Notes: generated from the sequence alone by a model not told the origin. Positions 35,711 through 44,761 are shown, counted from the stretch's first letter. The stretch is 64,000 bases of DNA from Methyloversatilis sp. RAC08 (GCF_001713355.1 NZ_CP016448.1:124001-188000), one strand, 5' to 3'. Made by a program: numbers and translations.

Positions 35711-36487
35711 TCAGCAAGGCTCGCGCTGACGTACCTGCTCGAACAGACAGACCGTCGCCGCCATGGCCACGTTCAGCGACTCGGCGGCTCCGGGCATCGG
35801 AATCCGTACCGCGTCGCTGGCCAGCGCACTGATCGTCGGCGACAGACCGGCGCCTTCATTGCCGAACAGCCAGGCGACCGGTCCGCGCAGGTCCAGCGCA
35901 TACGGCGAAGTCTGCGCATCCAGCCGCGTCGCAACGACCTTGCCGGAGAAATCTTTCAGCACCTCGGCCACATCGCAGTGTTCCCGGATGCGCAGGCTGA
36001 AATGGGCGCCCTGCCCGGCGCGCAGCACTTTCGGGCTCCAGGCCTGGGCGCAACCGGTGGTCAGCAGCACGTCCGCGACACCAGTCGCCCAGGCGGCGCG
36101 CAGCAGCGTGCCCAGATTGCCGCTGTCCTGTACCGCGTCGAGCACCAGACAGTCACCGCGCACCGGCCCGGACGCTGCGCCGGGAATGTCGATCAGGCCG
36201 AGCAGCCCGGTCGGCGTGTCGGTCGGGCTCAATTCGTCGAACAGGCCATCAGCCAGCAGCAGCACGGCGTCGCGGTACTCCGCCAGCAGCGCCGACACAT
36301 CGGGATGATGCAAGGCCCGTTCGGCAACGATGGCGAGTGAAGGTCGGTGCCCGGCATCCAGCGCACTGCGGAACAGGTGCAGGCCGTCTATCAGTGTGCT
36401 TGTGGTGTCGCGCCGTTCCTTCGACGACGTGGCGAGCTTGCGCAACTGCTTGAACTGCGCGTTTTCGCGCGACTGGATGTGCTTCAT
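35711..36487 (-). CDS. TrmH/SpoU-family RNA 2'-O-methyltransferase
   Basis: A 258-residue SPOUT-class methyltransferase using S-adenosylmethionine, with the trefoil knot motifs LDAVQDSGNLGTLLRAAWATG, LFGNEGAGLS and IPMPGAAESLNVAMAA. The N-terminal substrate-binding domain starts IQSRENAQFKQLRKL. It acts on rRNA or tRNA; the exact nucleotide is not predictable here. The ATG at 36487 overlaps the CopD-like stop (ATGA). In related genomes such a gene often lies next to rnhB, which here is 7.7 kb away. Confidence 0.9.
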   Translation of the reverse strand: MKHIQSRENAQFKQLRKLATSSKERRDTTSTLIDGLHLFRSALDAGHRPSLAIVAERALHHPDVSALLAEYRDAVLLLADGLFDELSPTDTPTGLLGLIDIPGAASGPVRGDCLVLDAVQDSGNLGTLLRAAWATGVADVLLTTGCAQAWSPKVLRAGQGAHFSLRIREHCDVAEVLKDFSGKVVATRLDAQTSPYALDLRGPVAWLFGNEGAGLSPTISALASDAVRIPMPGAAESLNVAMAATVCLFEQVRQREPC

Positions 36488-36951
36488 CCGGCCACCAGCC
36501 AGCGCCCCAGCGTCGCTGTCGCGATGGTGACGAAACCCAGCACGGTATTGAAGCCGACCAGCTTGCGTATCTGCGCCAGCGCCGCGCCGCCGGCCGGCCA
36601 GTCGGAGGCATCCACCGCACGCAAAAGTCGCCGATAAGGCGCGAAGAACACGTGCATGAAAACCGCCATCATGATCAGGCCTGCCGCCAGCATCAGATGC
36701 CAGTGCAGCGGTGCGTCCTTCATGCCGACCGCCAGCATCATGATCAGTCCGCTGGCAAGGATGGCTGCAACGGCCGCCCACACCCACGGGAAAAACCGGC
36801 CGAACACCGCGCGCCACAGGCGCAGCCGGGCCGGCGGTTCAAGCTGGACCGCCGCGACCGGGCGCAGGCAGACATAGGCGAAAAACATCCCGCCGACCCA
36901 GATGGAGACGGCGGCAATATGGACGAACAGCAACAGCGGCGTGAGCGACAT
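36484..36951 (-). CDS. CopD-like four-helix membrane protein
   Basis: A 155-residue integral membrane protein with four predicted helices: LLLFVHIAAVSIWVGGMFF, VWAAVAAILASGLIMML, LMLAAGLIMMAVFMHVFF and LVGFNTVLGFVTIATATLG. The first has the His and Trp-Gly-Gly pattern of CopD-type copper/heme-linked proteins. Function is uncertain; copper resistance is the family label, not shown here. It is translationally coupled to the methyltransferase gene. Confidence 0.8.
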   Translation of the reverse strand: MSLTPLLLFVHIAAVSIWVGGMFFAYVCLRPVAAVQLEPPARLRLWRAVFGRFFPWVWAAVAAILASGLIMMLAVGMKDAPLHWHLMLAAGLIMMAVFMHVFFAPYRRLLRAVDASDWPAGGAALAQIRKLVGFNTVLGFVTIATATLGRWLVAG

Positions 36952-37042
36952 GGCGGTGGATTCCGGTAATCGTCCGCCGCGCCGTGACGACGCGGTCGGA
37001 CGGTCGACATCTTACCGCCACCAATCAATGCCGCCCGGGCCC

Positions 37043-38632
37043 TCAGGCCGCGGCGGCCGCCTCCGGCGCCGAATGGCGTATCAGGTAATCGAACGCGCTG
37101 ATCGCCGCCTTCGACCCTTCACCCATGGCGATGATGATCTGCTTGTACGGCACGGTGGTCACGTCACCTGCCGCGAACACGCCCGCAATCGACGTTTCGC
37201 AGCGTGCATCGATGTCGATTTCACCGTACTTGGTCAGCGCCATCGAGGAGCCCTTCAGCCACTCGGTGTTCGGTACCAGACCGATCTGGATGAACACGCC
37301 CTCCAGATCGACATGGTTGAGGTCGCCGCTCGCGCGATCGATGTAGTTCAGGCCATTGACCTTCTTGCCGTCGCCGACGATGTCCTTCGTCTGCGCATGC
37401 GTGATGACCTTGACGTTCGGCAGGCTGTGCAGCTTGCGCTGCAGCACGGCATCGGCACGCAGCTGCTTGTCGAATTCGATCAGCGTCACATGACCCACCA
37501 CGCCGGCCAGGTCGATCGCCGCCTCGACACCGGAATTGCCACCACCGATCACGGCGACGTTCTTGCCCTTGAACAGCGGGCCATCGCAGTGCGGGCAGTA
37601 GGCCACGCCGTGATTGCGGTATTCGCGCTCGCCCGGCACGTTGATTTCGCGCCAGCGTGCGCCGGTCGACAGGATGACCGAGCGGCTCTTCAGCTTGGCG
37701 CCACTGGCCAGCGTCAGGTGGATGTAACCGTCGCCCGACTCCGCTGCCGGCACGAGCTTTTCGACCCGCTGCAGGTTCATCACGTCAATGTCGTAGGCCT
37801 TCACGTGCTCTTCCAGCGCGGCGACCAGCTTGGGCCCTTCGGTTTCCTTCACCGAAATGAAGTTCTCGATGCCCAGCGTGTCCATCACCTGACCGCCGAA
37901 GCGCTCGGCAACCAGCCCGGTGCGGATGCCCTTGCGCGCCGCGTAGATCGCCGCTGCCGTACCGGCCGGACCGCCGCCGACGACCAGCACGTCGAACGGT
38001 GCGCGGGCCGACACCTTTTCGGCTTCGCGCTCGGCGACCTTGGTGTCCAGCTTGGGCAGGATTTCCTCGATCGTCATGCGGCCCTGACCGAAGTGCTGAC
38101 CGTTCAGGAAGATCATCGGAACCGCCATGATCTGGCGCTCTTCAACTTCCTTCTGGAACAGCGCACCGTCGATCGTGACCGCACTGACGCGCGGGTTCAG
38201 CACAGCCATCAGGTTGAGCGCCTGCACCACGTCAGGGCAGTTGTGGCAGGACAGACTCATGAAGACTTCGAAGTGGAAGTCGGCGTCGAGCGCCTTGATC
38301 TGATCGATCACTTCCTGATCCACCTTGGGTGGATGGCCGCCGGCCTGCAGCAGCGCCAGCACCAGCGACGTGAATTCATGGCCGAGCGGGATGGCCGCGA
38401 AGCGCAGGCTCATGTCGCCGCCCTTGCGATTGATCGAGAACGAGGGCTTGCGCTCGTCGTCGTCGCGCTTCTCGACCAGCGTGATCAGGTTCGACAGTTC
38501 GGCGATTTCCGCCAGCAGTGATTGCAGTTCGCGCGAAGCATCGCTGTCGTCCAGCGACGCCACCAGCTCTATCGGGTGGACAAGCTTCGTGAGGTAGGCC
38601 TGCAACTGGCCCTTGAGGGTGGCATCGAGCAT
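37043..38632 (-). CDS. ahpF: AhpF, alkyl hydroperoxide reductase flavoprotein subunit
   Basis: A 529-residue NADH-dependent flavoprotein that reduces AhpC. The N-terminal double thioredoxin-like domain has CHNC ([10 protein letters not shown]). The FAD/NAD part has [20 protein letters not shown], the redox pair CPHC ([13 protein letters not shown]), [17 protein letters not shown] and [14 protein letters not shown]. The ATG at 38632 begins the family sequence ([14 protein letters not shown]). It follows ahpC on the same strand, with a hairpin in the 96-bp gap. Confidence 0.97.
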   Translation of the reverse strand: MLDATLKGQLQAYLTKLVHPIELVASLDDSDASRELQSLLAEIAELSNLITLVEKRDDDERKPSFSINRKGGDMSLRFAAIPLGHEFTSLVLALLQAGGHPPKVDQEVIDQIKALDADFHFEVFMSLSCHNCPDVVQALNLMAVLNPRVSAVTIDGALFQKEVEERQIMAVPMIFLNGQHFGQGRMTIEEILPKLDTKVAEREAEKVSARAPFDVLVVGGGPAGTAAAIYAARKGIRTGLVAERFGGQVMDTLGIENFISVKETEGPKLVAALEEHVKAYDIDVMNLQRVEKLVPAAESGDGYIHLTLASGAKLKSRSVILSTGARWREINVPGEREYRNHGVAYCPHCDGPLFKGKNVAVIGGGNSGVEAAIDLAGVVGHVTLIEFDKQLRADAVLQRKLHSLPNVKVITHAQTKDIVGDGKKVNGLNYIDRASGDLNHVDLEGVFIQIGLVPNTEWLKGSSMALTKYGEIDIDARCETSIAGVFAAGDVTTVPYKQIIIAMGEGSKAAISAFDYLIRHSAPEAAAAA

Positions 38633-38672
38633 GGTCTGTTCAGCTTCCTGTGTTCGGACTGACAAAATGAAA

Positions 38673-38710
38673 CGCCCGGGCCAGGCGGATGAAACTCCTG
38701 GACCCGGGCG
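38673..38710 (-). terminator. Hairpin between ahpC and ahpF (partial terminator)
   Basis: CGCCCGGG-CCAGG (38673-38685) pairs with CCTGG-A-CCCGGGCG (38697-38710) with one bulged base and an 11-nt loop. On the minus strand it is followed by GTTTCATTTTG, a weak U-rich tail. It lies 18 bp past the ahpC stop and would lower ahpF transcript relative to ahpC. Confidence 0.65.
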
Positions 38711-38728
38711 CGTGCAACGGTGAAACTT

Positions 38729-39292
38729 TTAGATCTTGCCGACCAGGTCAAGCGACGGGGTCATCGACTGAGCGCCCGGCGTCCACTTGGCGGGGCAGAC
38801 TTCGCCCGGATGCGACGTCACGTACTGGGCAGCCTGCACCTTGCGCAGCAGTTCCTTTGCATCGCGACCAATGCCGAGTTCGACGATTTCGGCCATGCGG
38901 ATCTTGCCTTCCGGGTCGATCACGAAGGTACCGCGCAGCGCCAGACCGGCTTCTTCGATCATGACGTCGAAGTTGCGGGTGATGGCACCGGTCGGGTCAC
39001 CGATCATCGGGTACTTGATCTTGCGGATGGTGTCCGACGCATCGGCCCAGCCCTTGTGCACGAAGTGCGTATCGGTCGAGACCGAATAGATTTCGCAACC
39101 GATCTTCTGGAACTCGCCGTACATGTCGGCCAGGTCACCCAGTTCGGTCGGGCACACGAATGTGAAGTCAGCCGGGTAGAACACGAAAGCCGACCACTTG
39201 CCCTTCAGGTCTGCTTCGGTGATGTCTACAAACTTGCCGTTGTGATAAGTGGTTGCCTTGAAGGGTTTAACGGTTGTTCCGACGAGGGACAT
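38729..39292 (-). CDS. ahpC: AhpC, alkyl hydroperoxide reductase peroxiredoxin
   Basis: A 187-residue typical 2-Cys peroxiredoxin. The peroxidatic cysteine is in ADFTFVCPTELGDL, the resolving cysteine in HPGEVCPAKW, and the fold-typical GTFVIDPEGKIR is present. It reduces organic and hydrogen peroxides and is recycled by AhpF. AGGAAA lies before the ATG at 39292. The palindrome at 39357-39377 is a likely control site. Confidence 0.97.
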   Translation of the reverse strand: MSLVGTTVKPFKATTYHNGKFVDITEADLKGKWSAFVFYPADFTFVCPTELGDLADMYGEFQKIGCEIYSVSTDTHFVHKGWADASDTIRKIKYPMIGDPTGAITRNFDVMIEEAGLALRGTFVIDPEGKIRMAEIVELGIGRDAKELLRKVQAAQYVTSHPGEVCPAKWTPGAQSMTPSLDLVGKI

Positions 39293-39356
39293 CTGTATTT
39301 CCTTTCTTTCTTCGTGGGTGGAGGAAAACATCTTATTTTCTAACCGAGCGGATCAG

Positions 39357-39377
39357 ATTTTAGACTTAATCTAAAAT
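39357..39377. promoter_or_regulatory. AT-rich 21-bp palindrome upstream of ahpC
   Basis: ATTTTAGA and TCTAAAAT are perfect 8-bp arms around CTTAA, 65 to 85 bp before the ahpC ATG. It does not fit the OxyR ATAG-N7-CTAT pattern and looks more like a Fur/PerR-type or other dimeric repressor site. The surrounding 39293-39593 stretch holds no gene. Confidence 0.5.
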
Positions 39378-39560
39378 TTTTTCCACCCGTCACACACCGG
39401 CAGGTTCAACGCCTGCAAATTCCCGGATGACATGCCGGCCGAGCCGCGGAACGCGTCCACAATTCGATTGTACCCAATATATCAACGCGTGCAGAAACCC
39501 TGCATCCACATTGCGTCACCCGTGCACGTTGGGGCGCGACATGAACAGATCAAGACCTCA

Positions 39561-39582
39561 TTGCGGAAATCCGGTTCCGCAA
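39561..39582 (-). terminator. Possible terminator hairpin after acr3
   Basis: TTGCGGAA (39561-39568) and TTCCGCAA (39575-39582) are perfect arms around a 6-bp loop, 11 bp beyond the acr3 stop on the minus strand. No U-run follows, so its strength is uncertain. Confidence 0.35.
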
Positions 39583-39593
39583 CCAGTGATGAC

Positions 39594-40604
39594 TCAGACA
39601 GGAAAGCAGTGCCTGTTCCGGTTGGTGAACGCCACCAGCGACAGCATGACCGGCACTTCGACCAGAACGCCCACCACGGTGGCCAGCGCAGCGCCGGAGT
39701 GAAGACCGAACAGCGAAATCGCCACCGCAACCGCCAGCTCGAAGAAATTCGAGGTGCCGATCAAGCAGGCCGGCGCCGCCACGCCATACGACAACTTCAT
39801 GCGACGCGCTGCGATGAAGGCAATGGCGAAGATGCCGTAGGTCTGGATGATCAGCGGAATCGCGATCAGACCGATCACCAGCGGCTGTGCCCAGATCGTC
39901 TCCGCCTGGAAGCCGAAAAGAAGCACGACCGTGGCCAGAAGACCGACGATGGAAGCCGGTTTCAGGCGAGCCACGAAACGCGCCAGCACATCACCTTCGC
40001 GCAGCACGCGTCGTGTCAGCACGCCGGCGACCAGCGGCAGCACCACATACAGCAGCGTCGACAGCAGCAGCGTCTCCCAGGGCACGGCCACATCGGTCAC
40101 GCCGAGCAGAAAGGCCGCGATGGGCGCGAACGCGAACACCATGACCAGATCATTCACCGATACCTGCACCAGCGTGTAGGCGGGGTCACCCTTCGTCAAT
40201 TGGCTCCATACGAACACCATCGCCGTACAGGGCGCGACACCGAGCAGGATCATGCCGGCGATGTATTCGCTCGCCGACTGCGGATCGACCCAGGGCGCAA
40301 ACAGGTACCGGAAGAACAGCACGCCGAGCGCCGCCATCGTGAACGGCTTGACCAGCCAGTTGATGACCAGCGTGAGCACCAGGCCCTGCGGCCGGCGACC
40401 GACATCGCGCACGGCAGCAAAATCGATCTGGATCATCATCGGGTAGATCATCACCCAGATGAGTACAGCGACCACCAGATTGACGTGCGCGAATTCCAGC
40501 GCCGCAACCGCCTCGAACGCGCGCGGCGCCAGCAGGCCGAGCCCCACGCCCGCCACAATGCACGCTGCCACCCAGACGCTCAGCCAACGTTCGAACAGTC
40601 CCAT
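39594..40604 (-). CDS. acr3: Acr3-type arsenite efflux permease
   Basis: A 336-residue membrane permease with about ten helices that exports arsenite. Family features are [16 protein letters not shown], the conserved cysteine in [12 protein letters not shown], the segment [20 protein letters not shown] and [15 protein letters not shown]. It is the last gene of a minus-strand operon (arsR, arsI, arsC, acr3), 9 bp after arsC. The C-terminus is a little shorter than most relatives, ending at NRHCFPV. Confidence 0.94.
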   Translation of the reverse strand: MGLFERWLSVWVAACIVAGVGLGLLAPRAFEAVAALEFAHVNLVVAVLIWVMIYPMMIQIDFAAVRDVGRRPQGLVLTLVINWLVKPFTMAALGVLFFRYLFAPWVDPQSASEYIAGMILLGVAPCTAMVFVWSQLTKGDPAYTLVQVSVNDLVMVFAFAPIAAFLLGVTDVAVPWETLLLSTLLYVVLPLVAGVLTRRVLREGDVLARFVARLKPASIVGLLATVVLLFGFQAETIWAQPLVIGLIAIPLIIQTYGIFAIAFIAARRMKLSYGVAAPACLIGTSNFFELAVAVAISLFGLHSGAALATVVGVLVEVPVMLSLVAFTNRNRHCFPV

Positions 40605-40613
40605 GGCGTGGCC

Positions 40614-41105
40614 TCAGCGGTCGGCCAGACTGCGCGCGGTCTGTTCAATGCGAAGCGCGTCCAGGCGTTCGCCAGGCAGCGCGACCAGTATTTCGAGCCG
40701 TCGGCGGATCAGCGTCATCGTGTCGCGGAAGGCCATCAGCCTTGCCGCGTCCGGACCGGTCGTGGCGGACGGGTCGGCGTAACCCCAATGTGCCGTCGCG
40801 GGATGGCCCGGCCATACCGGGCACAGCTCGCCGGCTGCGCTGTCGCAGACGGTGATGATGAGATCCATCTCCGGCGCACCGGGTTCGGCGAACGTGTCCC
40901 AGCTCTTGCTGCACACACCGGTCGTATCCACGCCCGCTTCGGCCAGCGCCTGCAGCGCAAACGGATTCACCCGCCCCGAGGGCTGGCTGCCGGCCGAAAA
41001 CGCGCGGAAACGGCCGGCGCCCAGATGGTTCAGCAGGCACTCGGCGAGCACGCTGCGCGCCGAATTGTGGGTGCACAGAAACAGCACGTTCAGTGGCGCG
41101 CCCAT
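40614..41105 (-). CDS. arsC: ArsC, thioredoxin-type arsenate reductase
   Basis: A 163-residue low-molecular-weight phosphatase-fold enzyme reducing arsenate to arsenite for Acr3. The P-loop-like VLFLCTHNSARSVLAE supplies the nucleophilic Cys11; further redox cysteines occur in GVCSKSWDTF and TVCDSAAGELCPVW. The ATG at 41105 begins the family sequence and lies 1 bp after the arsI stop. The open frame further upstream overlaps arsI and is not used. Confidence 0.92.
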   Translation of the reverse strand: MGAPLNVLFLCTHNSARSVLAECLLNHLGAGRFRAFSAGSQPSGRVNPFALQALAEAGVDTTGVCSKSWDTFAEPGAPEMDLIITVCDSAAGELCPVWPGHPATAHWGYADPSATTGPDAARLMAFRDTMTLIRRRLEILVALPGERLDALRIEQTARSLADR

Positions 41106-41106
41106 G

Positions 41107-41598
41107 TCAGCAACACCCGGAACCGGACGACTTGACCCCGATGGCAAGCGGCTTGCCGCGCGTGACGGGCGCCTTGGGCGCACAGCAGGCTGATGTCGCT
41201 GCATCGGCCGCCACAGCCGGCGCTTCGTTGAACACCGGAATGTCGCCCAGCGTATGAAAGTGTTCCCATGCAATGCCCTGCGGATCGGTGATCCAGTGCT
41301 TTTCGCTGCGCGCGTAGCAGCAGCTGGTGGCACCTTCGTCCAGCAGCGCCATGTCGGCCGCTTCGGCGCTCGCCTTCATCGCTGCCAGTTCGGTCGGGTC
41401 ATCGGTCTGGATGCCCAGATGATCGATGCCCGGCTGACTGCCGCGGGTGGAAATCGCGAAATTGACCGGCGGATCTTCCAGCATCCATTTGGCGTAGTCC
41501 GCCTCGTGGCGCGCAGGTTGCGCGGAAAAGAGCTGGTTGTAGAAGGCGATGCTCCGTGCGAGATCGTCGACGTGCAGATGAACGTGAAAGCGCTTCAT
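41107..41598 (-). CDS. arsI: ArsI/CadI-family C-As lyase
   Basis: A 163-residue extradiol-dioxygenase/glyoxalase-fold enzyme that splits the C-As bond of trivalent organoarsenicals. Seen are HVHLHVDDLARSIAFYNQLF, His60 (GIDHLGIQ) and Glu112 (AWEHFH) as iron ligands, and the substrate-binding vicinal Cys93-Cys94 (SCCYARSEKHW), the hallmark of ArsI. The C-terminus has extra Cys residues (SACCAPK, GSGCC). It lies between arsR and arsC. The Cys pair supports ArsI over a CadI-only role. Confidence 0.88.
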   Translation of the reverse strand: MKRFHVHLHVDDLARSIAFYNQLFSAQPARHEADYAKWMLEDPPVNFAISTRGSQPGIDHLGIQTDDPTELAAMKASAEAADMALLDEGATSCCYARSEKHWITDPQGIAWEHFHTLGDIPVFNEAPAVAADAATSACCAPKAPVTRGKPLAIGVKSSGSGCC

Positions 41599-41610
41599 GG
41601 CGGACTCCTT

Positions 41611-41937
41611 TCAGCAGGTTTTGCAGACAGGTGCTACCGGTTCGGCACAGGACGTGCCGCGGCAGCAGTTTTCGGTCAGATAGCCGAGCAGCGCGTTCAT
41701 CTGCGCATAGTCGGCGCGGTAGATCAGGTGACGGCCATCGCGCGTCGGCACGATCAGTCCGGCGTGGCTCAGTTCCTTCAGATGAAACGACAACGTGGTC
41801 GGCGCGACATCCAGCGCCTCGCCCAGCGCACCGGGCGTCATGCCGTCAGGACCGGCGACGACAAGGGCGCGAAACACGCGCAGGCGGATTTCCTGGGCAA
41901 GCGCCGACAGCGAGCGGATGACGTTCTGTTCTTCCAT
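41611..41937 (-). CDS. arsR: ArsR-type arsenic-responsive repressor
   Basis: A 108-residue winged-helix repressor. The helix-turn-helix is TPGALGEALDVAPTTLSFHL followed by KELSHAGLI. It lacks the ELCVCDL metal loop of classic ArsR; instead the C-terminus carries Cys91-Cys92 and Cys97 (NCCRGTSC), the arrangement of the Acidithiobacillus ArsR group that binds As(III) and methylarsenite. The AT-rich inverted site upstream is its likely operator. Confidence 0.92.
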   Translation of the reverse strand: MEEQNVIRSLSALAQEIRLRVFRALVVAGPDGMTPGALGEALDVAPTTLSFHLKELSHAGLIVPTRDGRHLIYRADYAQMNALLGYLTENCCRGTSCAEPVAPVCKTC

Positions 41938-41939
41938 AA

Positions 41940-41968
41940 TTCAATAATACTTGAAATATGAAATTGAA
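41940..41968. promoter_or_regulatory. Probable ArsR operator in the divergent promoter region
   Basis: TTCAA (41940-41944) and TTGAA (41951-41955) form an inverted pair with 6-bp spacing, and a further TTGAA lies at 41964-41968. They sit between arsR (minus) and the cupin genes (plus), so one site could control both directions. Confidence 0.6.
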
Positions 41969-42088
41969 CAAGCAGCCGGTGCCGGGCAGACGCTGCGTCA
42001 GGTTGAATCCGGTCGTAACATGATGACCTGTCCGTACGCATCATCATCATGCCGGAGCGCGCCCACAGCTGACGTCGATGAAAACCCG

Positions 42089-42460
42089 ATGAAAACCACC
42101 CGCACCGACATTTCTGCCTACATCACGAAGGATGGCTCCCAGATCCGCGAACTGATGCATCCGTCGCTGCATGGCGGGCACGCACAAAGCCTGGCGGAAG
42201 CGACCATCCCCGCCGGCACGCGCACCCTGCTGCATCGGCACGGCGTGACCGAAGAGCTTTATCACGTGACCGCCGGCCAGGGCAGCATGATCTTGGGCGA
42301 CGCTTGTTTTGACGTGGCGGCAGGAGATACCGTACTCATTGCACCCGGCACGCCGCACTGCATCGAAGCCACCGGCGCCGGAGCATTGGTCATCCTGTGC
42401 TGCTGCAGTCCGGCGTATGCGCATGCCGACACTGAACTGCTGGAGGACGGCGCGCCATGA
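42089..42460 (+). CDS. Cupin-fold protein, ars-linked (first)
   Basis: A 123-residue single-domain cupin: RTLLHRHGVTEELYHVTAGQ gives the metal-binding His residues, and APGTPHCIEATG gives the second motif. The unusual LVILCCCSPAY has three adjacent cysteines. The frame is open to 41951, but the family sequence begins at the ATG at 42089. It overlaps the next cupin by 4 bp. Its function in arsenic handling is not known; location beyond the arsR operator suggests arsenic control. Confidence 0.75.
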   Translation: MKTTRTDISAYITKDGSQIRELMHPSLHGGHAQSLAEATIPAGTRTLLHRHGVTEELYHVTAGQGSMILGDACFDVAAGDTVLIAPGTPHCIEATGAGALVILCCCSPAYAHADTELLEDGAP

Positions 42461-42789
42461 GCGGCAATCTGTTCGACGACCTGCCGCCAGGTTCGCATGG
42501 AACGGAGCGCATCGACACGCTGTGCGCCCGGCCCGGCGTGCGCATCGAACGCATCGTGTCGACCGGCCAGTGCAGTCCGTCCGGATTCTGGTACGACCAG
42601 CCGGACGACGAATGGGTGGCCTTGCTGAGCGGTTCGGCGGCACTGCGCTTCGCCGACGAGGACATGCCACGCGCCCTTCAGCCGGGCGACTGGATCTTCA
42701 TCCCGGCGCACCGCCGTCACCGTGTGGAACAGACCGATGCCGACGTCGCCTCGGTCTGGCTGGCGGTGCATGTGAGCCCGCCGGGCTGA
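42457..42789 (+). CDS. Cupin-fold protein, ars-linked (second)
   Basis: A 110-residue cupin with WVALLSGSAALRFADED and GDWIFIPAHRRHRVEQTD as the two motif regions. The first motif lacks the usual His-x-His, so the metal site may be incomplete. It begins within the stop of the preceding cupin (ATGA) and converges with the small thioredoxin gene. No substrate can be inferred. Confidence 0.78.
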   Translation: MSGNLFDDLPPGSHGTERIDTLCARPGVRIERIVSTGQCSPSGFWYDQPDDEWVALLSGSAALRFADEDMPRALQPGDWIFIPAHRRHRVEQTDADVASVWLAVHVSPPG

Positions 42790-42795
42790 GCGGCT

Positions 42796-43035
42796 TCAGT
42801 CGGCCTTGCCGAGCAATCCGGCGATTTCCTGCTGGCTCAGCACCTTGCCTGCCGACACCAGCTTGCCGTCGATCACCAGCGCCGGTGTCGACATGACGCC
42901 GTGGGCGGCGATCTCCGCAAAGTCGGTCACCTTGACGATGTCTGCCTGCTGGCCGCGCGCATCGAGCGCCTTGCGCGTGTTGTCGGCCAGTTCAATGCAC
43001 TTGCGACACCCGCTGCCCAGTACCTTGATGATCAT
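42796..43035 (-). CDS. Small thioredoxin-like protein (MTH895/TM0996 type)
   Basis: A 79-residue glutaredoxin-like redox protein with the active-site CxxC in GSGCRKCIEL and the cis-Pro region VMSTPALVIDGKLV. Such proteins often lie beside ArsP-type permeases, as here: it begins 21 bp after the permease stop. It probably supplies thiol reduction for arsenic export or for ArsC. Confidence 0.87.
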   Translation of the reverse strand: MIIKVLGSGCRKCIELADNTRKALDARGQQADIVKVTDFAEIAAHGVMSTPALVIDGKLVSAGKVLSQQEIAGLLGKAD

Positions 43036-43056
43036 GTGCGTCTCCTCGTTGAAGCG

Positions 43057-44061
43057 TCAGACGAATGCGCCTGCAAAGGCGTTGAACAGGAAGCCGATCA
43101 GCACGATGCCGCTGGCCACGATGCCGACGAATACCGCCAGCAGCGGCGTGCGGACAACACGCTTGAGCATGATGATGGAAGGCAGCGACAGCGCAGTGAC
43201 CGACATCATGAATGCCAGCGCCGTACCCAGCCCCACCCCGCGCGCCACCAGCGCCTCGGCGATCGGCAGGGTGCCGAAGATGTCGGCATACATCGGGATA
43301 CCGATCAGCGTGGCGAGCGGCACCGACCATGGCTTGTCCTGACCGAGCAATCCATCGATCAGGCTGCCCGGTATCCAGTTGTGAATCGCGGCGCCGATGC
43401 CGACACCGATCAGGATGTACAGCCAGACCCGACGGACGATGTCGATGACCTGATCGCGCGCGAACAGCAGGCGTTCGCGCACGCCGGGCTCGCTGTCCTC
43501 GAGCTGGATGACCGGGCTGTTGAACACGAAAGATTCGATATGGCGTTCCATCCCGGCACGGCTGATCAAGGTGCCGCCGATCACCGCAAGAACGACGCCG
43601 ACAGTCACGTAGGCGATCGCGATCGGCCAGTTGAAAATGCTTGCCAGCAGGATGACCGACGCCAGATCGACCAGCGGCGACGAAATCAGAAAGGAAAACG
43701 TGACACCTATCGGCAGGCCCGCGCTGGTAAAGCCGATGAACAGCGGGATGGACGAGCAGGAGCAGAAAGGCGTCACCGTTCCCAGCAGCGCCGCCAGCAC
43801 ATTGCCGCGCACACCGGTGAAGCGGCCCAGGATGCGGCGCGTGCGTTCCGGTGGGAAGTGGCTCTGCACATATGAAATGGCAAAGATGAGCACGGCCAGC
43901 AGTATGAAAATCTTCACCGTGTCGTAGATGAAGAAATGCACGCTGCCGCCGACGCGCCCGCTGACCGGCAGTCCCATGCCCTGCTCCACCAGCTGGCGAA
44001 CAAGATCCGACAGCCACTGCATGCGCAGCAACTGGTCATTGAGCCAGCCGAAAATGGTCAC
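43057..44061 (-). CDS. arsP: ArsP-type organoarsenical permease
   Basis: A 334-residue permease with about eight to ten helices. The signature TPFCSCSSIPLFIGF and the symmetric TLIGIPMYADIFGTLP segment are those of the ArsP/DUF318 family, whose ArsP members export trivalent methylarsenite and aromatic arsenicals. The start is GTG with no clear Shine-Dalgarno. With ArsI in the same cluster, organoarsenical resistance is likely. Confidence 0.85.
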   Translation of the reverse strand: MTIFGWLNDQLLRMQWLSDLVRQLVEQGMGLPVSGRVGGSVHFFIYDTVKIFILLAVLIFAISYVQSHFPPERTRRILGRFTGVRGNVLAALLGTVTPFCSCSSIPLFIGFTSAGLPIGVTFSFLISSPLVDLASVILLASIFNWPIAIAYVTVGVVLAVIGGTLISRAGMERHIESFVFNSPVIQLEDSEPGVRERLLFARDQVIDIVRRVWLYILIGVGIGAAIHNWIPGSLIDGLLGQDKPWSVPLATLIGIPMYADIFGTLPIAEALVARGVGLGTALAFMMSVTALSLPSIIMLKRVVRTPLLAVFVGIVASGIVLIGFLFNAFAGAFV

Positions 44062-44161
44062 ATGGGGAACGAGCAGAAACGCATGACCCGCATATTAGTC
44101 TGCTGAAGCACGCGCGCCTTGTGCGCGATCAATAACGAGGCACTGCGACTCGGAACCTCAG

Positions 44162-44761
44162 TCAGTCCGGCGTACCGAAATCCAGCGCGCACTGCGCCAC
44201 CGGCGCAAAGCTGCGGCGATGGATGGGCGATGGGCCGTGCTCGCGCAGCGCCGCCAGATGTTCCGGCGTGGGATAACCCTTGTGACGCGCGATGCCGTAC
44301 TGCGGATAGCGCTGCGCGAGCGCCTTCATTTCTTGATCGCGGCCGGTCTTGGCGAGGATGGATGCGGCGGAAATCGCCGCCTCGCTGGCGTCTCCGCCGA
44401 CAATGGCGCGCGCCGGCACGGCCAGCCCGGGCGGCACGCGGTTGCCGTCGACCAGCACTTCGTCCGGCGGCACCCCCAGCGCTTCGACGGCTCGCCGCAT
44501 GGCCAGCATCGTGGCGTGCAGGATGTTCAGGCGATCGATTTCCTCGACCGTCGCCACGCCGACGGCCCAGGCCAGCGCGCGCTCGCGGATCAGCGGCGCC
44601 AGCGCCTCGCGCTTCTTTTCGGACAGCTTCTTGGAGTCGTTCAGACCGTCGATCGGCCGCGCCGGGTCGAGGATGACGGCCGCCGCATAGACCGGCCCGC
44701 ACAGCGGCCCCCGGCCCGCTTCATCGACGCCTGCGACCTTCCATGCGACGACGTCCGTCAC
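44162..44761 (-). CDS. rnhB: RnhB, ribonuclease HII
   Basis: A 199-residue enzyme that cuts the RNA strand of RNA-DNA hybrids and single ribonucleotides in DNA. Motif [15 protein letters not shown] holds catalytic Asp13 and Glu14; ILVDGN-like VLVDGNRVP and IAAASILAK-like ISAASILAK are present, and [10 protein letters not shown] follows. It overlaps lpxB by 4 bp and ends the conserved envelope operon. Confidence 0.96.
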   Translation of the reverse strand: MTDVVAWKVAGVDEAGRGPLCGPVYAAAVILDPARPIDGLNDSKKLSEKKREALAPLIRERALAWAVGVATVEEIDRLNILHATMLAMRRAVEALGVPPDEVLVDGNRVPPGLAVPARAIVGGDASEAAISAASILAKTGRDQEMKALAQRYPQYGIARHKGYPTPEHLAALREHGPSPIHRRSFAPVAQCALDFGTPD

